A stretch of 64,000 nt of DNA. It comes from Oscillospiraceae bacterium (lineage in GTDB: Bacteria; Bacillota; Clostridia; Oscillospirales; Oscillospiraceae). Shown here in pieces: positions 42,901-51,200 of this stretch (position 1 is its first letter; each line of letters opens with the position of its first letter). The DNA lies in NCBI GenBank assembly GCA_022799035.1, contig JAAWNQ010000064.1, forward strand, positions 1 through 64,000. The letters run 5' to 3'. A program made the translations under genes and the position numbers. Below the pieces are notes generated by a model. That model made no database searches, had not been told where the DNA came from, and was given only the letters and a program-made list of their open reading frames with translations.

Positions 42901-45784
42901 GCGTTGCATCCCATATCGGGAGCATAGTCTGGTAGATTTCCTCCACTTTAGCAGGGTCAACAAGCTGCTGATCCAGATATTTTACCGCATCCCAAAACTC
43001 AAAACTTCTGGGATATGGACAGGGAGTGTCCTCCGAAACATCAGAAAAGAACCCATAGACCGCTCTTGCCACATGGCGGTGCTCGTAATCCGGGATAGCT
43101 GCTCGGTCCTCATCGGAAAGAAATTTCCCTTGCTGGATCAGAGCGATAACCCGCTTCGCCGCTTTCTCCCAGGTCAGGTCTACCTTGGCGTAAGGTGCAG
43201 CGAGACTTCCTCTGCTATAAGAAAGGCATTTGTAAGTGTAGGTCAGACCTTTGCCGTCCCAGTGAGAGCCGCTGTACTCACCATGATACCGCTTCAAGTA
43301 GGTGGTAAACTCTTTCTTGTCCGGGGTATGGCAGTATTTGGAGTACACATCCAAGCGATAGTCGATTGAATCTCCGCAGATAATCCTATCTATCTCGTCA
43401 TCAGAGATAAATGGATTCTGCTGGGGAGCGTAGTCCTCGGCAGCGGTGAAGATCACAGGCTCCCGCTGTAAATCTTCCAGAGACTTTAATACCTTGTTTT
43501 TGTAGTGGCACCGGAATCGCAGGATATTCGGCTCTTGCTCCAGCGCAGCAAGAAACTTCCGATACTCCTCTGTGATTTGCCGCAGGATCTCCGAGTGAGT
43601 GAGCTGCTCCTGCAATATGGCTGTCATTTCAGGGAAGCCACCCTTGGTATCATATACGACCTTCAGCGAGGGTAAAAGCTGCTCTTGATAGGCGCTGTCC
43701 ACATCCCGATATATATACAGCAGTAAATCCGAAAGCTGTTCCCGCTCATACAGGGGAGCCCGCTCCAACTCATCCTTTGGCATATATCGGCCCAGGTCCA
43801 GAAGTTCCCGCACTCGTTGGGCTGCTTGCTCCCATGTGATAAGCATGGAGTCAGGCCGGTTAGCATTTTTGCCGCCAGAGATTCGGATTCCCTCACTGTC
43901 ATACCAGATGGAATACTGCTGGTCATTCAAATAGAAGCCCGCCCCATCCTGACCGTAGTGCTGGGCCAGGAATCTGGCATTTTCCTCTGTCGGGTAATCC
44001 TTCATAAAGTAGGCACAGATAATTAGGCGGCTATATGCGTGGTTCGCTCCGAGGCACAGCGCTTCGTCAATGACCTGCTGAGGGAACTGAGAGCGGGGAA
44101 TGAGAGGTGCCGCCTCCGCCATCCCTTCAGGAAGTCGATCCATGCCGCCCAAGTCAAAAAGGGATAACTGTTGGAGCTCTTGGGAGGGCAGTGGCTTGAT
44201 AGTAGTATTGATATAATACTCTCTTTTCTCTATCTGCTGGGCCACCAGCTCTGCAACAAGCCCCCAGGACAACACCGATTCTTTGGTGCGGGAAAGGTAT
44301 GCTCCCTCCCATATCAAAAGGCCATTTTCCTGGGGTTTGTACCCTACCCGGATGCTGTCTACCAAGATTTCGGTGTAGCGATCCTGATAGGCCGTTTTCA
44401 GATATTCACCCCGCTCCACCACCTCCGGGTGCAAAGAGAAGAATAGCTCTATCTGCTGTTTCTTGAACCGCAGGTCATCATCTTTATTTGCAACGATGGC
44501 AAGAATCAGCTTTTCATCAAGAAGCGCAGGAAGTTCAACACTTCCTGCGCCTTCTGTTTCTTCTTCGGTTGTTATGCGTAGATCAGTTCCGCCAGTACGG
44601 ATTCCTCCGCCGAGGCCCGGATGTTGTTCATCAGCCCCACCCACTTCATCTGGTCCTGGGCTTTCAACTCCTCCGTCACGCCCTGGGCTTTCGCCATTTC
44701 CACTGTCAGGCGTTCCATCCTCTCGGTAGCTTGCCGCTCCGCCTCCATCAGATGGCTGTTCAGCTTCCCGGAGGTCAGCAGGTTCGTGTAGGTCACTCGC
44801 CGGTTCTCCTTCAGGAATTTCCGATGGAGCAGGGCGTACTTCCCAAGGACTACTCTCTCCGGCTCTTGCGGAGGCAGCAGATTGGGCAGACGGTAGCCGT
44901 CCCTCATCGTGTAGGTCAGATTGCTCATGATCGTCTCTCCTTTCGGTTATGTGGTGGCGTCCTTCGGTGACAGAATACTCCCTTTTCGGTTGGTGTGCAA
45001 ATGTGCGATTTTCTTTTTCCATCTGCCGTTGGAGCGGAAGGACTGTCCGGGAGATCTCCGTCAGGCACATTTGGGCGATGTCACCAGTGGCAAGCCCCAA
45101 GGCGTTCAAAGTATTTGGGGTGTTAAACTCTGCTACGCAACGGAAATCGTCATCGGAGAAATAGGATTCCGGGGCGATCCCGCAGCGAACCAGCAGCATA
45201 TAGCCAACGCTGGCTTCCACGGCCCTGCGGTAGAGAACTTCAATGTTGAAATCGTCCAGTTCCTCCAGAGAGCTATTCTCCTTGTAGTAGTGAAGCTGGT
45301 CAAGATAGTCGGGCAGATTGTCCTCCACGGCGTTTTTGGCGGCAGATAACAGCGCCGCCGCCAAATCGCTTGTATCTTCCAGTTCCCCGAAGCTGTTCTC
45401 CAGTGTTTCTATGATGGCGGTCTCAAATTCCGGTCTTACTGTCCAGATGGGAACGGGCCGTGCAAAATTGCCTTCATGGGTATCGGCAATATCAAAGTAG
45501 TATTTCAGTCTTGCACGGCCCTGGTGGTCGCCGTCAAAGACAGCAATTCCAACAGCGCCACGATTGACCCATCGGCCAAAGCGCTTGTTCCAGCCGTTCT
45601 TGCCGTCAATCTCCAAAACGGCGGTGGCCTCTGGCTTCTGGGCAAATAGAAGGACCTGTTCATCAAAGGACAGGCGGAAATTGCGGCAGGCGGTGGTCAA
45701 AAATCTCTGCCATGTTTGGGGAGCCATTATATAGGCCACCGTATGATGGTATAGCTCTGTAATCAGTTCATACTTTTTTGCCAT
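36914..45784 (-). CDS. Giant SNF2-like helicase / N6-methylase-like protein with MutS domain I
   Basis: At 2956 residues this is the largest gene of the window. In order: an N-terminal LtrC/ArdC-like region (1-130); a low-complexity acidic linker (about 290-430); several repeated domains with RxGKNANRPDSM/WEQAAQRVRELL-like units; a MutS domain-I segment (about 1040-1125; YQIGDFFEVMG and MCGIPAHTLDQYV); and an N6-adenine-methylase-like domain with EPACGVGNFIG near 1475 and NVPFG replacing NPPY/F. A SNF2-type helicase follows, with AHEVGAGKT near 2158, the DESH box near 2320 and MGSTQKMGAGTNVQDR near 2618. Such proteins are ICE hallmarks thought to protect or process incoming DNA. It lies 12 bp after its upstream neighbour. 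Confidence 0.85.
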   Translation of the reverse strand: MAKKYELITELYHHTVAYIMAPQTWQRFLTTACRNFRLSFDEQVLLFAQKPEATAVLEIDGKNGWNKRFGRWVNRGAVGIAVFDGDHQGRARLKYYFDIADTHEGNFARPVPIWTVRPEFETAIIETLENSFGELEDTSDLAAALLSAAKNAVEDNLPDYLDQLHYYKENSSLEELDDFNIEVLYRRAVEASVGYMLLVRCGIAPESYFSDDDFRCVAEFNTPNTLNALGLATGDIAQMCLTEISRTVLPLQRQMEKENRTFAHQPKREYSVTEGRHHITERRDDHEQSDLHDEGRLPSAQSAASARAGESSPWEVRPAPSEIPEGEPASDLHEPADLREAEQPSDGGGAASYREDGTPDSGNGESPGRDGGVESPGPDEVGGADEQHPGLGGGIRTGGTDLRITTEEETEGAGSVELPALLDEKLILAIVANKDDDLRFKKQQIELFFSLHPEVVERGEYLKTAYQDRYTEILVDSIRVGYKPQENGLLIWEGAYLSRTKESVLSWGLVAELVAQQIEKREYYINTTIKPLPSQELQQLSLFDLGGMDRLPEGMAEAAPLIPRSQFPQQVIDEALCLGANHAYSRLIICAYFMKDYPTEENARFLAQHYGQDGAGFYLNDQQYSIWYDSEGIRISGGKNANRPDSMLITWEQAAQRVRELLDLGRYMPKDELERAPLYEREQLSDLLLYIYRDVDSAYQEQLLPSLKVVYDTKGGFPEMTAILQEQLTHSEILRQITEEYRKFLAALEQEPNILRFRCHYKNKVLKSLEDLQREPVIFTAAEDYAPQQNPFISDDEIDRIICGDSIDYRLDVYSKYCHTPDKKEFTTYLKRYHGEYSGSHWDGKGLTYTYKCLSYSRGSLAAPYAKVDLTWEKAAKRVIALIQQGKFLSDEDRAAIPDYEHRHVARAVYGFFSDVSEDTPCPYPRSFEFWDAVKYLDQQLVDPAKVEEIYQTMLPIWDATPLDDSYVSQQRKKGLEYLTAFREGTFSLFGEKKEPKPLPLPDYTSDETVLTTTGGQKAGEEIPAEEQAPQEQPQRPVLSPWERYSDIKSHTPDSIILYQIGDFFEVMGTDTMMVADLLGLTSTTHTTEDGHRIAMCGIPAHTLDQYVKRLCGEGYDVIVARMRGNDRMLSSFPAPDMAKAQRLINDFCESEFGHPADIQDLQDIGLAYSTVTDAELEIQVNANLIDFSIDRYVLDYLIERRQYGSLSELIDGELTNLDCDELVSLSTSDLEKVIERRFRVVETDGGYEVWDEATDNVYVEETGISEEFTSQWQAEDYRKKVIEAVIGKEYVPMPIPSDTSLTLPDVETPPAPPALEVEEEEPAEKETPTTLAPPKPKRERVAFSILHPEIPAEQRHNFRIQNPRLGFGTPGEKYTRNTAVIRTLKQIEYEDRLATPEEQHLLSGYVGWGGLADCFDERNSHYKELKLLLDPEEYAAARASTLTAFYTSPVIIQAIYQALSQMGFQRGNILEPACGVGNFIGMLPESMAESKVYGVELDSLSGRIAQQLYQNSSIVVDGFERVQIPDSFFDVAIGNVPFGDFKVRDKRYDKNHWLIHDYFFGKTLDKVRPGGIIAFITSKGTLDKENPAVRKYLAQRADLIGAIRLPDTAFKKNAGTDVTSDIIFLQKRDRMTDIEPDWVHLDTDENGIHMNRYFVQHPEMIMGEMVMESTQFGMDSVCKPFEDADLGQQLQEAIQNLHAEISEYQVEELDEEDNSIPADPAVRNFSYTIVDGKIYYRENSLMYPVEVSVTAENRIRGMIALRDCTRRLIEYQTEGYQDEDIAKEQVQLNSLYDSYTKKYGLLCSRGNNLAFGEDSSYFLLCSLEVLDEEGNLKRKADMFSKRTIRPHQAVTSVDTASEALAVSISEKAGVDMEYMAELSGKTQEELAEELTGVIFRDVACAEKAEDIPADFVDVAAFPFVSADEYLSGNVRRKLRMAKALYVVLPAEKKGLIAKNVEALEAVQPVDLTAAEIGVRIGANWVPIEIYQQFMEELFGTSAYARNRIKILRSQASGQWSITEKNADRGNIKAIATYGSQRMTAYHILEQTLNQKDVRVFDYVEDEHGNKRPVLNKKETAIAQDRQELIKSKFAEWIWKDIDRRERLCAIYNETFNSIRPREYDGQHITFYGMNPEITLRKHQIDAIAHIMYGGNTLLAHEVGAGKTFEMVAAAMEMKRLGLCTKSLVVVPNHITEQWAAEWLQLYPSANILVATKKDFETKNRKKFCARIATGDYDAIIIGHSQFEKIPISAERQRAILEEQVDQIILSIEEAKAAKAERYTVKQLEKMRATLEGRLDRLNDQSRKDSLVTFEELGVDRIFIDESHYFKNLFLATKMRNVGGIAQTEAQKSSDLFTKCRYLDEITGGKGVIFATGTPISNSMVELYTIQRYLQYSTLEEMGLTFFDDWASDFGETITAIELSPEGTGYRAKTRFAKFFNLPELMATFKQVADIQTADMLKLPVPKANFHTEVISPSELQQKMIKGLAERAEKIRNSNVDPSVDNMLKITNDGRKLALDMRLINPLAADDPNGKVAVCAHNVYQIWERTKEQRSAQLVFCDLSTPKGDGSFNVYDDLKKKLMEAGIPEEEIAFIHEANTEVRKKELFARVRSGQVRILMGSTQKMGAGTNVQDRLVALHDLDCPWRPSDLAQRLGRIVRQGNENPEVDIYRYVTEGTFDAYLYQLVENKQKFIAQIMTSKAPVRITDDVDETALSYSEIKALATGNPLIIEKCNLDMEVGKLHMLKANYLSQKYGLEEMVLRKYPAEIQRLAEQIAGYEQDVALVAAHPKPQEGFVGIEINGTAYTDKEAAGKAILDVCTKMTGSDAVPLGQYRGFSLVLAYDGVQNEYRVTLKGTLSHSVVLGADVLGNLTRMDNSLGNLENWLSHTQLELAENKKQLENAKQELAAPFAKESELAEKEARLKELNILLNMDQKDNTLLDSPDDEEIAPERAGADRER

Positions 45785-45796
45785 TCAGCGCACCTC

Positions 45797-46345
45797 CTAA
45801 CGCTCCATGCTCACCGTTTTTCGGCGGTTCGGGAAATCCCAGCCATAGACCTTGCCGATCTCATCTCCAAGTCTCCGGGTCACTCTGGTAATATCCGCAC
45901 GAGTGGCAATCCCACGGTATAGCTTTTCTTTCAGCAGGTCAATTTGGGATTCCCTCACCCCATCCTTATAGACCCGGTATAATAGACGGTTGGTGCCATC
46001 GTGGTGGACGGCATCGCAGCGCAGGTCGCCCAGCTTATCAACATACCAAGTAGAATAGTCAATATCCCTCTCAGAATAGAGACAGTCTCGGATATTGCCG
46101 CTTTCTATTTCTTTATATCCTACACGCCGCCCATGCCAAAGACCCAGGTTTGCGATAACAAGGATAGGCCGGGAAAGTTGGATATTCAGATTTATACGCT
46201 CATCATCCAGTTGGTCGCTGTTCATTTCATACATCAAGGCGATCCGCTGTTCTTCGGTCAGGGCGGGATAATCCTCCTCCATATCCTCCCGCCAGTCCTC
46301 ATAGTCCAAATCGTAGTTGCTCCAAATGAGGTGTCCATCCGTCAC
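45797..46345 (-). CDS. Conserved ICE protein of unknown function
   Basis: This 182-residue acidic protein (DLDYEDWREDMEEDYPALTEEQRIALMYEMN) has a central beta-rich part (RPILVIANLGLWHGRRVGYKEI). I do not recognise a characterised family. It overlaps the upstream gene by four bases and precedes the giant helicase gene by 12 bp, so it is part of that operon. Confidence 0.62.
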   Translation of the reverse strand: MTDGHLIWSNYDLDYEDWREDMEEDYPALTEEQRIALMYEMNSDQLDDERINLNIQLSRPILVIANLGLWHGRRVGYKEIESGNIRDCLYSERDIDYSTWYVDKLGDLRCDAVHHDGTNRLLYRVYKDGVRESQIDLLKEKLYRGIATRADITRVTRRLGDEIGKVYGWDFPNRRKTVSMER

Positions 46346-47304
46346 CGGGAATCACCTCGGTCAATATGCTTGGGCTTAATCGGTTGACCTTCCTCATCAT
46401 AATTCCGAGGATCAGCGGCAGGACAAGCCCAGCCGAACAAGGACCCCGACTTCATGGCTTCGGCCTGAACCTTTGTCACCCCAAGCTTCTTGTTGTACTC
46501 GTCTGCCAGGGCCTTGGCTTCTTCTCGGCTGGTAAAAGGAATGTCCGTTTTGTAATAGCCGGTTTCACCTCGCTTCAGGATAACCACCGCACCTGTATCA
46601 ATCAGGGTACTGTAACACTGTTCTGGCAAGGAGGAGCGGAGGGGAATAACAGTATTCAAGCACCGTTCCATCTGCTCGGCAAACTGGCAGATATGGAGCA
46701 GACTATTCCATCTATCCTCACCCAGTTCAAAATGAGTCTCGTCAATATAGCGGCACACCCTGTCGCAGTATTGTCCGTCAGGCTGGATAATGCGAATCTT
46801 GTCACCGTCCGGGATACGGAAGCGTTCCTGGTAATCTGGAGTAATAAAGCGGATGCCTTTTTCTGCCTGTTTCATGTGCCGATCCAAATACTCTCGGAGA
46901 TAGCAGTAGATGTAGAGGTTGTAATCTCCTTGGTTGGGGTTGAGCCGCATGAGATAGGCATATTTAGCCGTATTGACCCGAAAGCCAAACTCTCGCTGGT
47001 CAGGGACATAGGCGCTTTCGGGATGGTCATAGCAAAAACTGGCGAGAGCTTGGCGGCCATTAAAGATGCAGCCATACCGCTCATCGAAGCGCAGAGCATT
47101 TACGACCTCATCAAACTCATCTTTGAACTCCTGTGTTTTCAGGTCACCACAGTGGTCTGTCCATGTGGTGTAAAAGCCTTCTCCGTTGTTACCCATATCG
47201 CCACGGAGGTGACCAACACATCCGGTCTGCCTTTCGATCTGCGTACTCTGGGAGTAGCTGTAACACCGCTCTGCCAAAGTAGCTACCCGAATTTCCATAT
47301 CCAT
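46342..47304 (-). CDS. Conserved ICE accessory protein of unknown function
   Basis: This 320-residue cytosolic protein is rich in aromatic residues (GEGFYTTWTDHCGDLKTQEFKDEFDEVVNALRF; FGFRVNTAKYAYLMRLNPNQGDYNLYIYCY) and has no membrane segment. The C-terminal part (TSREEAKALADEYNKKLGVTKVQAEAMKSGSLFGWACPAADP) resembles regions of YodL-like ICE proteins, but no motif fixes a function. Its start shares a base with the stop of the upstream gene, and its end overlaps the next, so all three are translationally coupled. Confidence 0.6.
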   Translation of the reverse strand: MDMEIRVATLAERCYSYSQSTQIERQTGCVGHLRGDMGNNGEGFYTTWTDHCGDLKTQEFKDEFDEVVNALRFDERYGCIFNGRQALASFCYDHPESAYVPDQREFGFRVNTAKYAYLMRLNPNQGDYNLYIYCYLREYLDRHMKQAEKGIRFITPDYQERFRIPDGDKIRIIQPDGQYCDRVCRYIDETHFELGEDRWNSLLHICQFAEQMERCLNTVIPLRSSLPEQCYSTLIDTGAVVILKRGETGYYKTDIPFTSREEAKALADEYNKKLGVTKVQAEAMKSGSLFGWACPAADPRNYDEEGQPIKPKHIDRGDSR

Positions 47305-47576
47305 TATCGCTCACGCTCCTTATCACCTTTTGTTTTGTTTGCCGATTCACGACGGCGAAGTTGAAACTCTAACTCTCGCCCTGCACGCTCCAGCAAATCC
47401 TTGACTGCTGATAGGCCGTCATCCATATAGTGGCCCCAATAGTAGTTGTTGCCATCTTTACATTCCCATGTGACAAATTGCGATGGGGCTGTGGAATCGA
47501 CCCCAATAACAAATTCTACATTTTCAACATGAATGGAATCAGTAATGATATATCCAGCATTCATCCGTATCCCCAT
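47304..47576 (-). CDS. Small conserved ICE protein
   Basis: This 90-residue protein has a beta-rich core (AGYIITDSIHVENVEFVIGVDSTAPSQFVTWECKDGNNYYWGHY) and a charged helical tail. It is the first gene of the accessory/helicase operon. AGGAGG-type sites and AT-rich sequence lie upstream in a divergent intergenic region. Its function is unknown. Confidence 0.6.
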   Translation of the reverse strand: MGIRMNAGYIITDSIHVENVEFVIGVDSTAPSQFVTWECKDGNNYYWGHYMDDGLSAVKDLLERAGRELEFQLRRRESANKTKGDKERER

Positions 47577-47682
47577 CTTTATTAAACCTCCCTCTGGTCG
47601 TTGTGCTGTTTAGTTTGTTCTTGTGCCATAAGCATACCTCCTAAAATTTAGCCCCTATCTGCGAAGGAGCTATGTATCCTCA

Positions 47683-47696
47683 ATTCGCACCTTTGA
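47683..47696. promoter_or_regulatory. Candidate regulator site in the divergent promoter region
   Basis: ATTCGCACCTTTGA lies between the accessory operon and the lone plus-strand gene. The same motif occurs as an inverted pair near the HTH/xis genes (10905-10949). It may be a shared operator. The evidence is only the sequence match. Confidence 0.35.
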
Positions 47697-47756
47697 TTTG
47701 AAATTGGAGGTGTGCTACGCTGGGCAGGCCAAACAGAAAGCAAAGGAGGCAATGTG

Positions 47757-48179
47757 ATGTTAGATAAAGAATTCAGGAGTGGTATTGGAAAGGAGCAGTA
47801 CATAAAGCACCAAAAGGAGTTGCTTCAGGCACTCCGAAAGTTGGCAAATGCACTTGGGAAGGACACGGCATACTGCAACAGCGGGGAGTTCTTCCGGGAT
47901 TTCTTAAATGGCTTTTGGGAGCCATTTGACGAAATCTCAGATACTGGTAATCGCAAACAGGATAAATTGAACGAAGAAATCAGAGCATACCGAGACCTCA
48001 TTAAAACGAAGATAAGCCCAGAGGCAAATGCTTTACTGGAAAGCTATGTTGATCTGCTGGGCAGCCGGAACGGAGAGGCTCTAAACTATGCCTTCCTCGT
48101 TGGGTATCAAAGTGCTTTCCGGTTTATCATACTGGGCCTGAGTGAACCAGCCACGGTTTTACCGGAAGGAGTCAGTTGA
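47757..48179 (+). CDS. Lone plus-strand helical protein of unknown function
   Basis: This 140-residue, fully helical protein has no signal peptide (KEQYIKHQKELLQALRKLANALG; LNYAFLVGYQSAFRFIILGL). It is the only gene of the element transcribed on the plus strand, divergent from the accessory operon, with AAAGGAGG eight bases before its ATG at 47757 and a strong terminator 8 bases after its stop. The family is not recognised. Isolation and opposite orientation suggest a regulator or immunity-type function, but nothing in the sequence proves it. Confidence 0.68.
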   Translation: MLDKEFRSGIGKEQYIKHQKELLQALRKLANALGKDTAYCNSGEFFRDFLNGFWEPFDEISDTGNRKQDKLNEEIRAYRDLIKTKISPEANALLESYVDLLGSRNGEALNYAFLVGYQSAFRFIILGLSEPATVLPEGVS

Positions 48180-48187
48180 ATATGAAG

Positions 48188-48216
48188 AAAAACCTCCCCG
48201 TTGGGGAGGTTTTTTC
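48188..48216. terminator. Bidirectional terminator
   Basis: AAAAACCTCCCC pairs with GGGGAGGTTTTT around a 3-base loop. It ends the plus-strand gene and can also end the adhesin operon arriving from the other side. Confidence 0.88.
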
Positions 48217-48229
48217 GTATTGGTATGTA

Positions 48230-48251
48230 GTGGCCCACAAAGTGGGCCACT
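48230..48251. repeat. Inverted repeat after the adhesin gene
   Basis: AGTGGCCCAC and GTGGGCCACT form a perfect stem with an AAA loop, seven bases after the adhesin stop. There is no T run. It probably protects the 3' end of the adhesin message ahead of the terminator at 48188. Confidence 0.6.
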
Positions 48252-48258
48252 AAAAGCA

Positions 48259-51200
48259 TCAGTATCCTGTCCGGGGCAGAGGGCTGGTAGGAGCATAGAC
48301 AGTTGTGGTCCAGCGAGAGGTCGCCATAATCCACTGTCCGCTGTATACACCGCCCACATCCGCCTGGTTGACGATCTGAACGCCGTTGCTCAACCCAAGC
48401 AGCGAGGTACAGTCAATCTTGGGCGCTTCAACCTGGGCAAAGCCAGCCGGAACAACGCCAAACACCGCCATAACCTCTGTGACATATTCATTGGACGCCA
48501 ACCGCAAAGCAGCAGGGGAGGCATCCAGTACATAGTTCTGCCGGGTCGAGAGGTTGTCCGCCAAGGTACGGTACTCACCGCCACTGAGATTGGTCAGATA
48601 GACCAGCTTATAGCTGCCCTGCGCATTGTAGGTCCCGGTGGTAATGCTGGAGAGCCGCACTTCATTGACCGGTAAGGTGTCTCGCCAGTAGAAGCTGGTC
48701 AACGGCACATTAGAGGTGTTGCCGATTTTGCCGAAGGTATAGCGGAGCTGCTGACCGGGCATGACCTCTGCATATCCGCTCTTGGTGATGGATACGCCGG
48801 TAGATACACTCTTGTCAGTCATTGCCGCTTGGACGATCTGACCGGCAAACTGGATTTCCACATCAATAGGTGTCTTGTCCAGCAGGTAGAAGTCCGCCGC
48901 CTTGCTCTCAACAATTCGGTAGCGGTTCAAGGGGAGGGGGTTGCTGACTGCCACTCCGTTCTTGTCTGTCCGGATGGTATCCACCAGCACCCCAGCCCGG
49001 TTGTAGATTTCAAATTCTGTACCGGGGATGGGGGTGTTGGCAGGCCAACCGTTGACAGAGTTGTAGTCAGCGGAGGTCTTGATAACTTGGATCTGGCCCA
49101 TAATGGGTGTATTCTTCCACTCAACCGTCGTAGTCTCGCCGGCTTTTACATAGACGGTTTTCAGTTCCTCATCTGGGATATAGCCATCTTGGGCCAGTTC
49201 TCGCAAGTAGTACCGGCCACTCTCGGACAGGTCATCAATATAGACATACCCCCGCTGGTCGCTAACATACTCACCGATGGGATTGTGGCCACTGTCGTAC
49301 AGAAGGAAGCTCACCCCATAAATTCCTTCGCCCGTAGTAGAATCCGTTTTGTGAATGACAATGCCGGAGTAAGGCTGATTGGTCAGGGTCAAAGTGGTGG
49401 TCTTTCCGTTCTTGACGGTAAAATAGTGGGGTGTAGGGTCCAGCTTGAACCCGCTGGGACAATCTACCTCTACGGCATAGAAATTTCCGCCCTTCAAAGA
49501 CAGATAGGCCCTGCCATTCTTCCCGGTGGTGATGGTATCCACCAAGCCGCCATCGGAGGTGCGGCGGATTTCAAAGGTTACATTGGCGATCCGCTCCGAT
49601 TTGTCAGCGGCGTTGACTTTGATAAGTTCAATTCCGCCCACAGGATCATTGTAGAAACGAAGAGTATGGGTTTCCCCCGCTTGGATTTTTATAGTCTGGG
49701 TACGGGTGGCCTCGTCGATGGAGTAGCCGGAGATACTTTTTTCCTCCTTGACCACCAGTGTCACCCCCGGCTCCAGCCCATCAATGAGGAAGGTGCCGTC
49801 TTTTCCAGTGGTGTACTTTCCATTGTTAGTACCGATAAGCGTTCCGGAACTGTCGGTTACAAGGAATTCAACTCCACTCAATAGGGAGTTATCTCGGCTG
49901 GACAGCTTTTCCACCAGCAAAGCCCCTTTGGGACTATTGGTGAAATAGAGCTGCACCACATCCTGTTCCTCACCGCTGATATACACGGACTGGGGAGCGG
50001 TATCGATGATGTGTTGCCCATCACTGGCAATCTCCTCACAGACATAGTAGCCAGCTTTCAGCCCGGTAACTGTGAAGGAGCCATTGGCAGAGGTCTTATA
50101 AGTCCCGATCACAGTCCCTCCGCTGCCGCTGGTGCTGCCGCCCAGGTAGCGGAGCTGGAAAGTACAGTTCCCCAAACCGGCCCCGGTCTTGGAATCGTTC
50201 TTCCAGACGACAAGGGCGCTCAAAGGGGTGTTCTCAAAGTGGAAGGTATAGCCTTTCCCAGCCTGGACAAACACCTCCTGGGTATCGCTGTCCTTAATGG
50301 CATAGCCGGTTTTCGGCTCCAGCTCCTTTACCCGGAACCAACCATCCGTCAGACCGTTGGCGGGGCCAGTCAGTTCAATACGGCCATTTTCGTCCGTGTA
50401 GAAGGTTCCAAGGTCACGCCATTCCCCTGAGGAGGTGTTATTGGAGGCATACCATACCTGAAAGCGGACATTGGATAGCCGCTCATGAGTGATGCTGTCT
50501 TCCTTAAGAATTTCGATGATTGGGGCCTTGTGGTTCTGAAAGTAAAGGTCACTGTCCCGGTTGGGATGGAGAGTGATCCTCTGGCTGGGAGCATCCAGCA
50601 AATAAGGCGATGGGACGGACTTCTCACTCACCTCATAGACCGTGGGCAAGAGGTTTTCCAAAGTGACCGTTCCATCCGGGCCGGTCTTGACCTCTGTGAC
50701 AGTGGAACTATCCACTTCCCGAACAAGAAAAACTGTATCAGGAATCGGAGTTACCCCATCGCTTGCGTCCACCTTGTGGATGGTCAAATTGGGGCGCTTA
50801 TCGTTGGTTAGCACGATTTCAGAAATCTTGCCGGGAAACAGCTCCACATGATACTCGGTCTCATCCAGAATGTGAGTTTCCAAAGTGGAGGTTTCCACCA
50901 GGGAATACACCCCCGGATCCAGACCCTCCCATGTGATTTCTCCGGTTTCCGAGGTGGTGCGGTCCAGATAATGGCTTCTGTCCTCAATTTTAGTCAGACG
51001 AAAGCTGACACCGGCCAGCGGTTTGCCATCCGAACCGTATTTCGTCAGATGAAGGCCGGGAAGTTTTGAGTTCGTGAAAACAAATTGCGCCTGTTCGTTC
51101 CCATCCAGATGAATGATCCGCTGTGCGTCATCGACTACAAATCCGGCACACTCCAGTTCCGTCACTATATAACTGCCAGTGGGCAATTTGGAAAGGTCGA

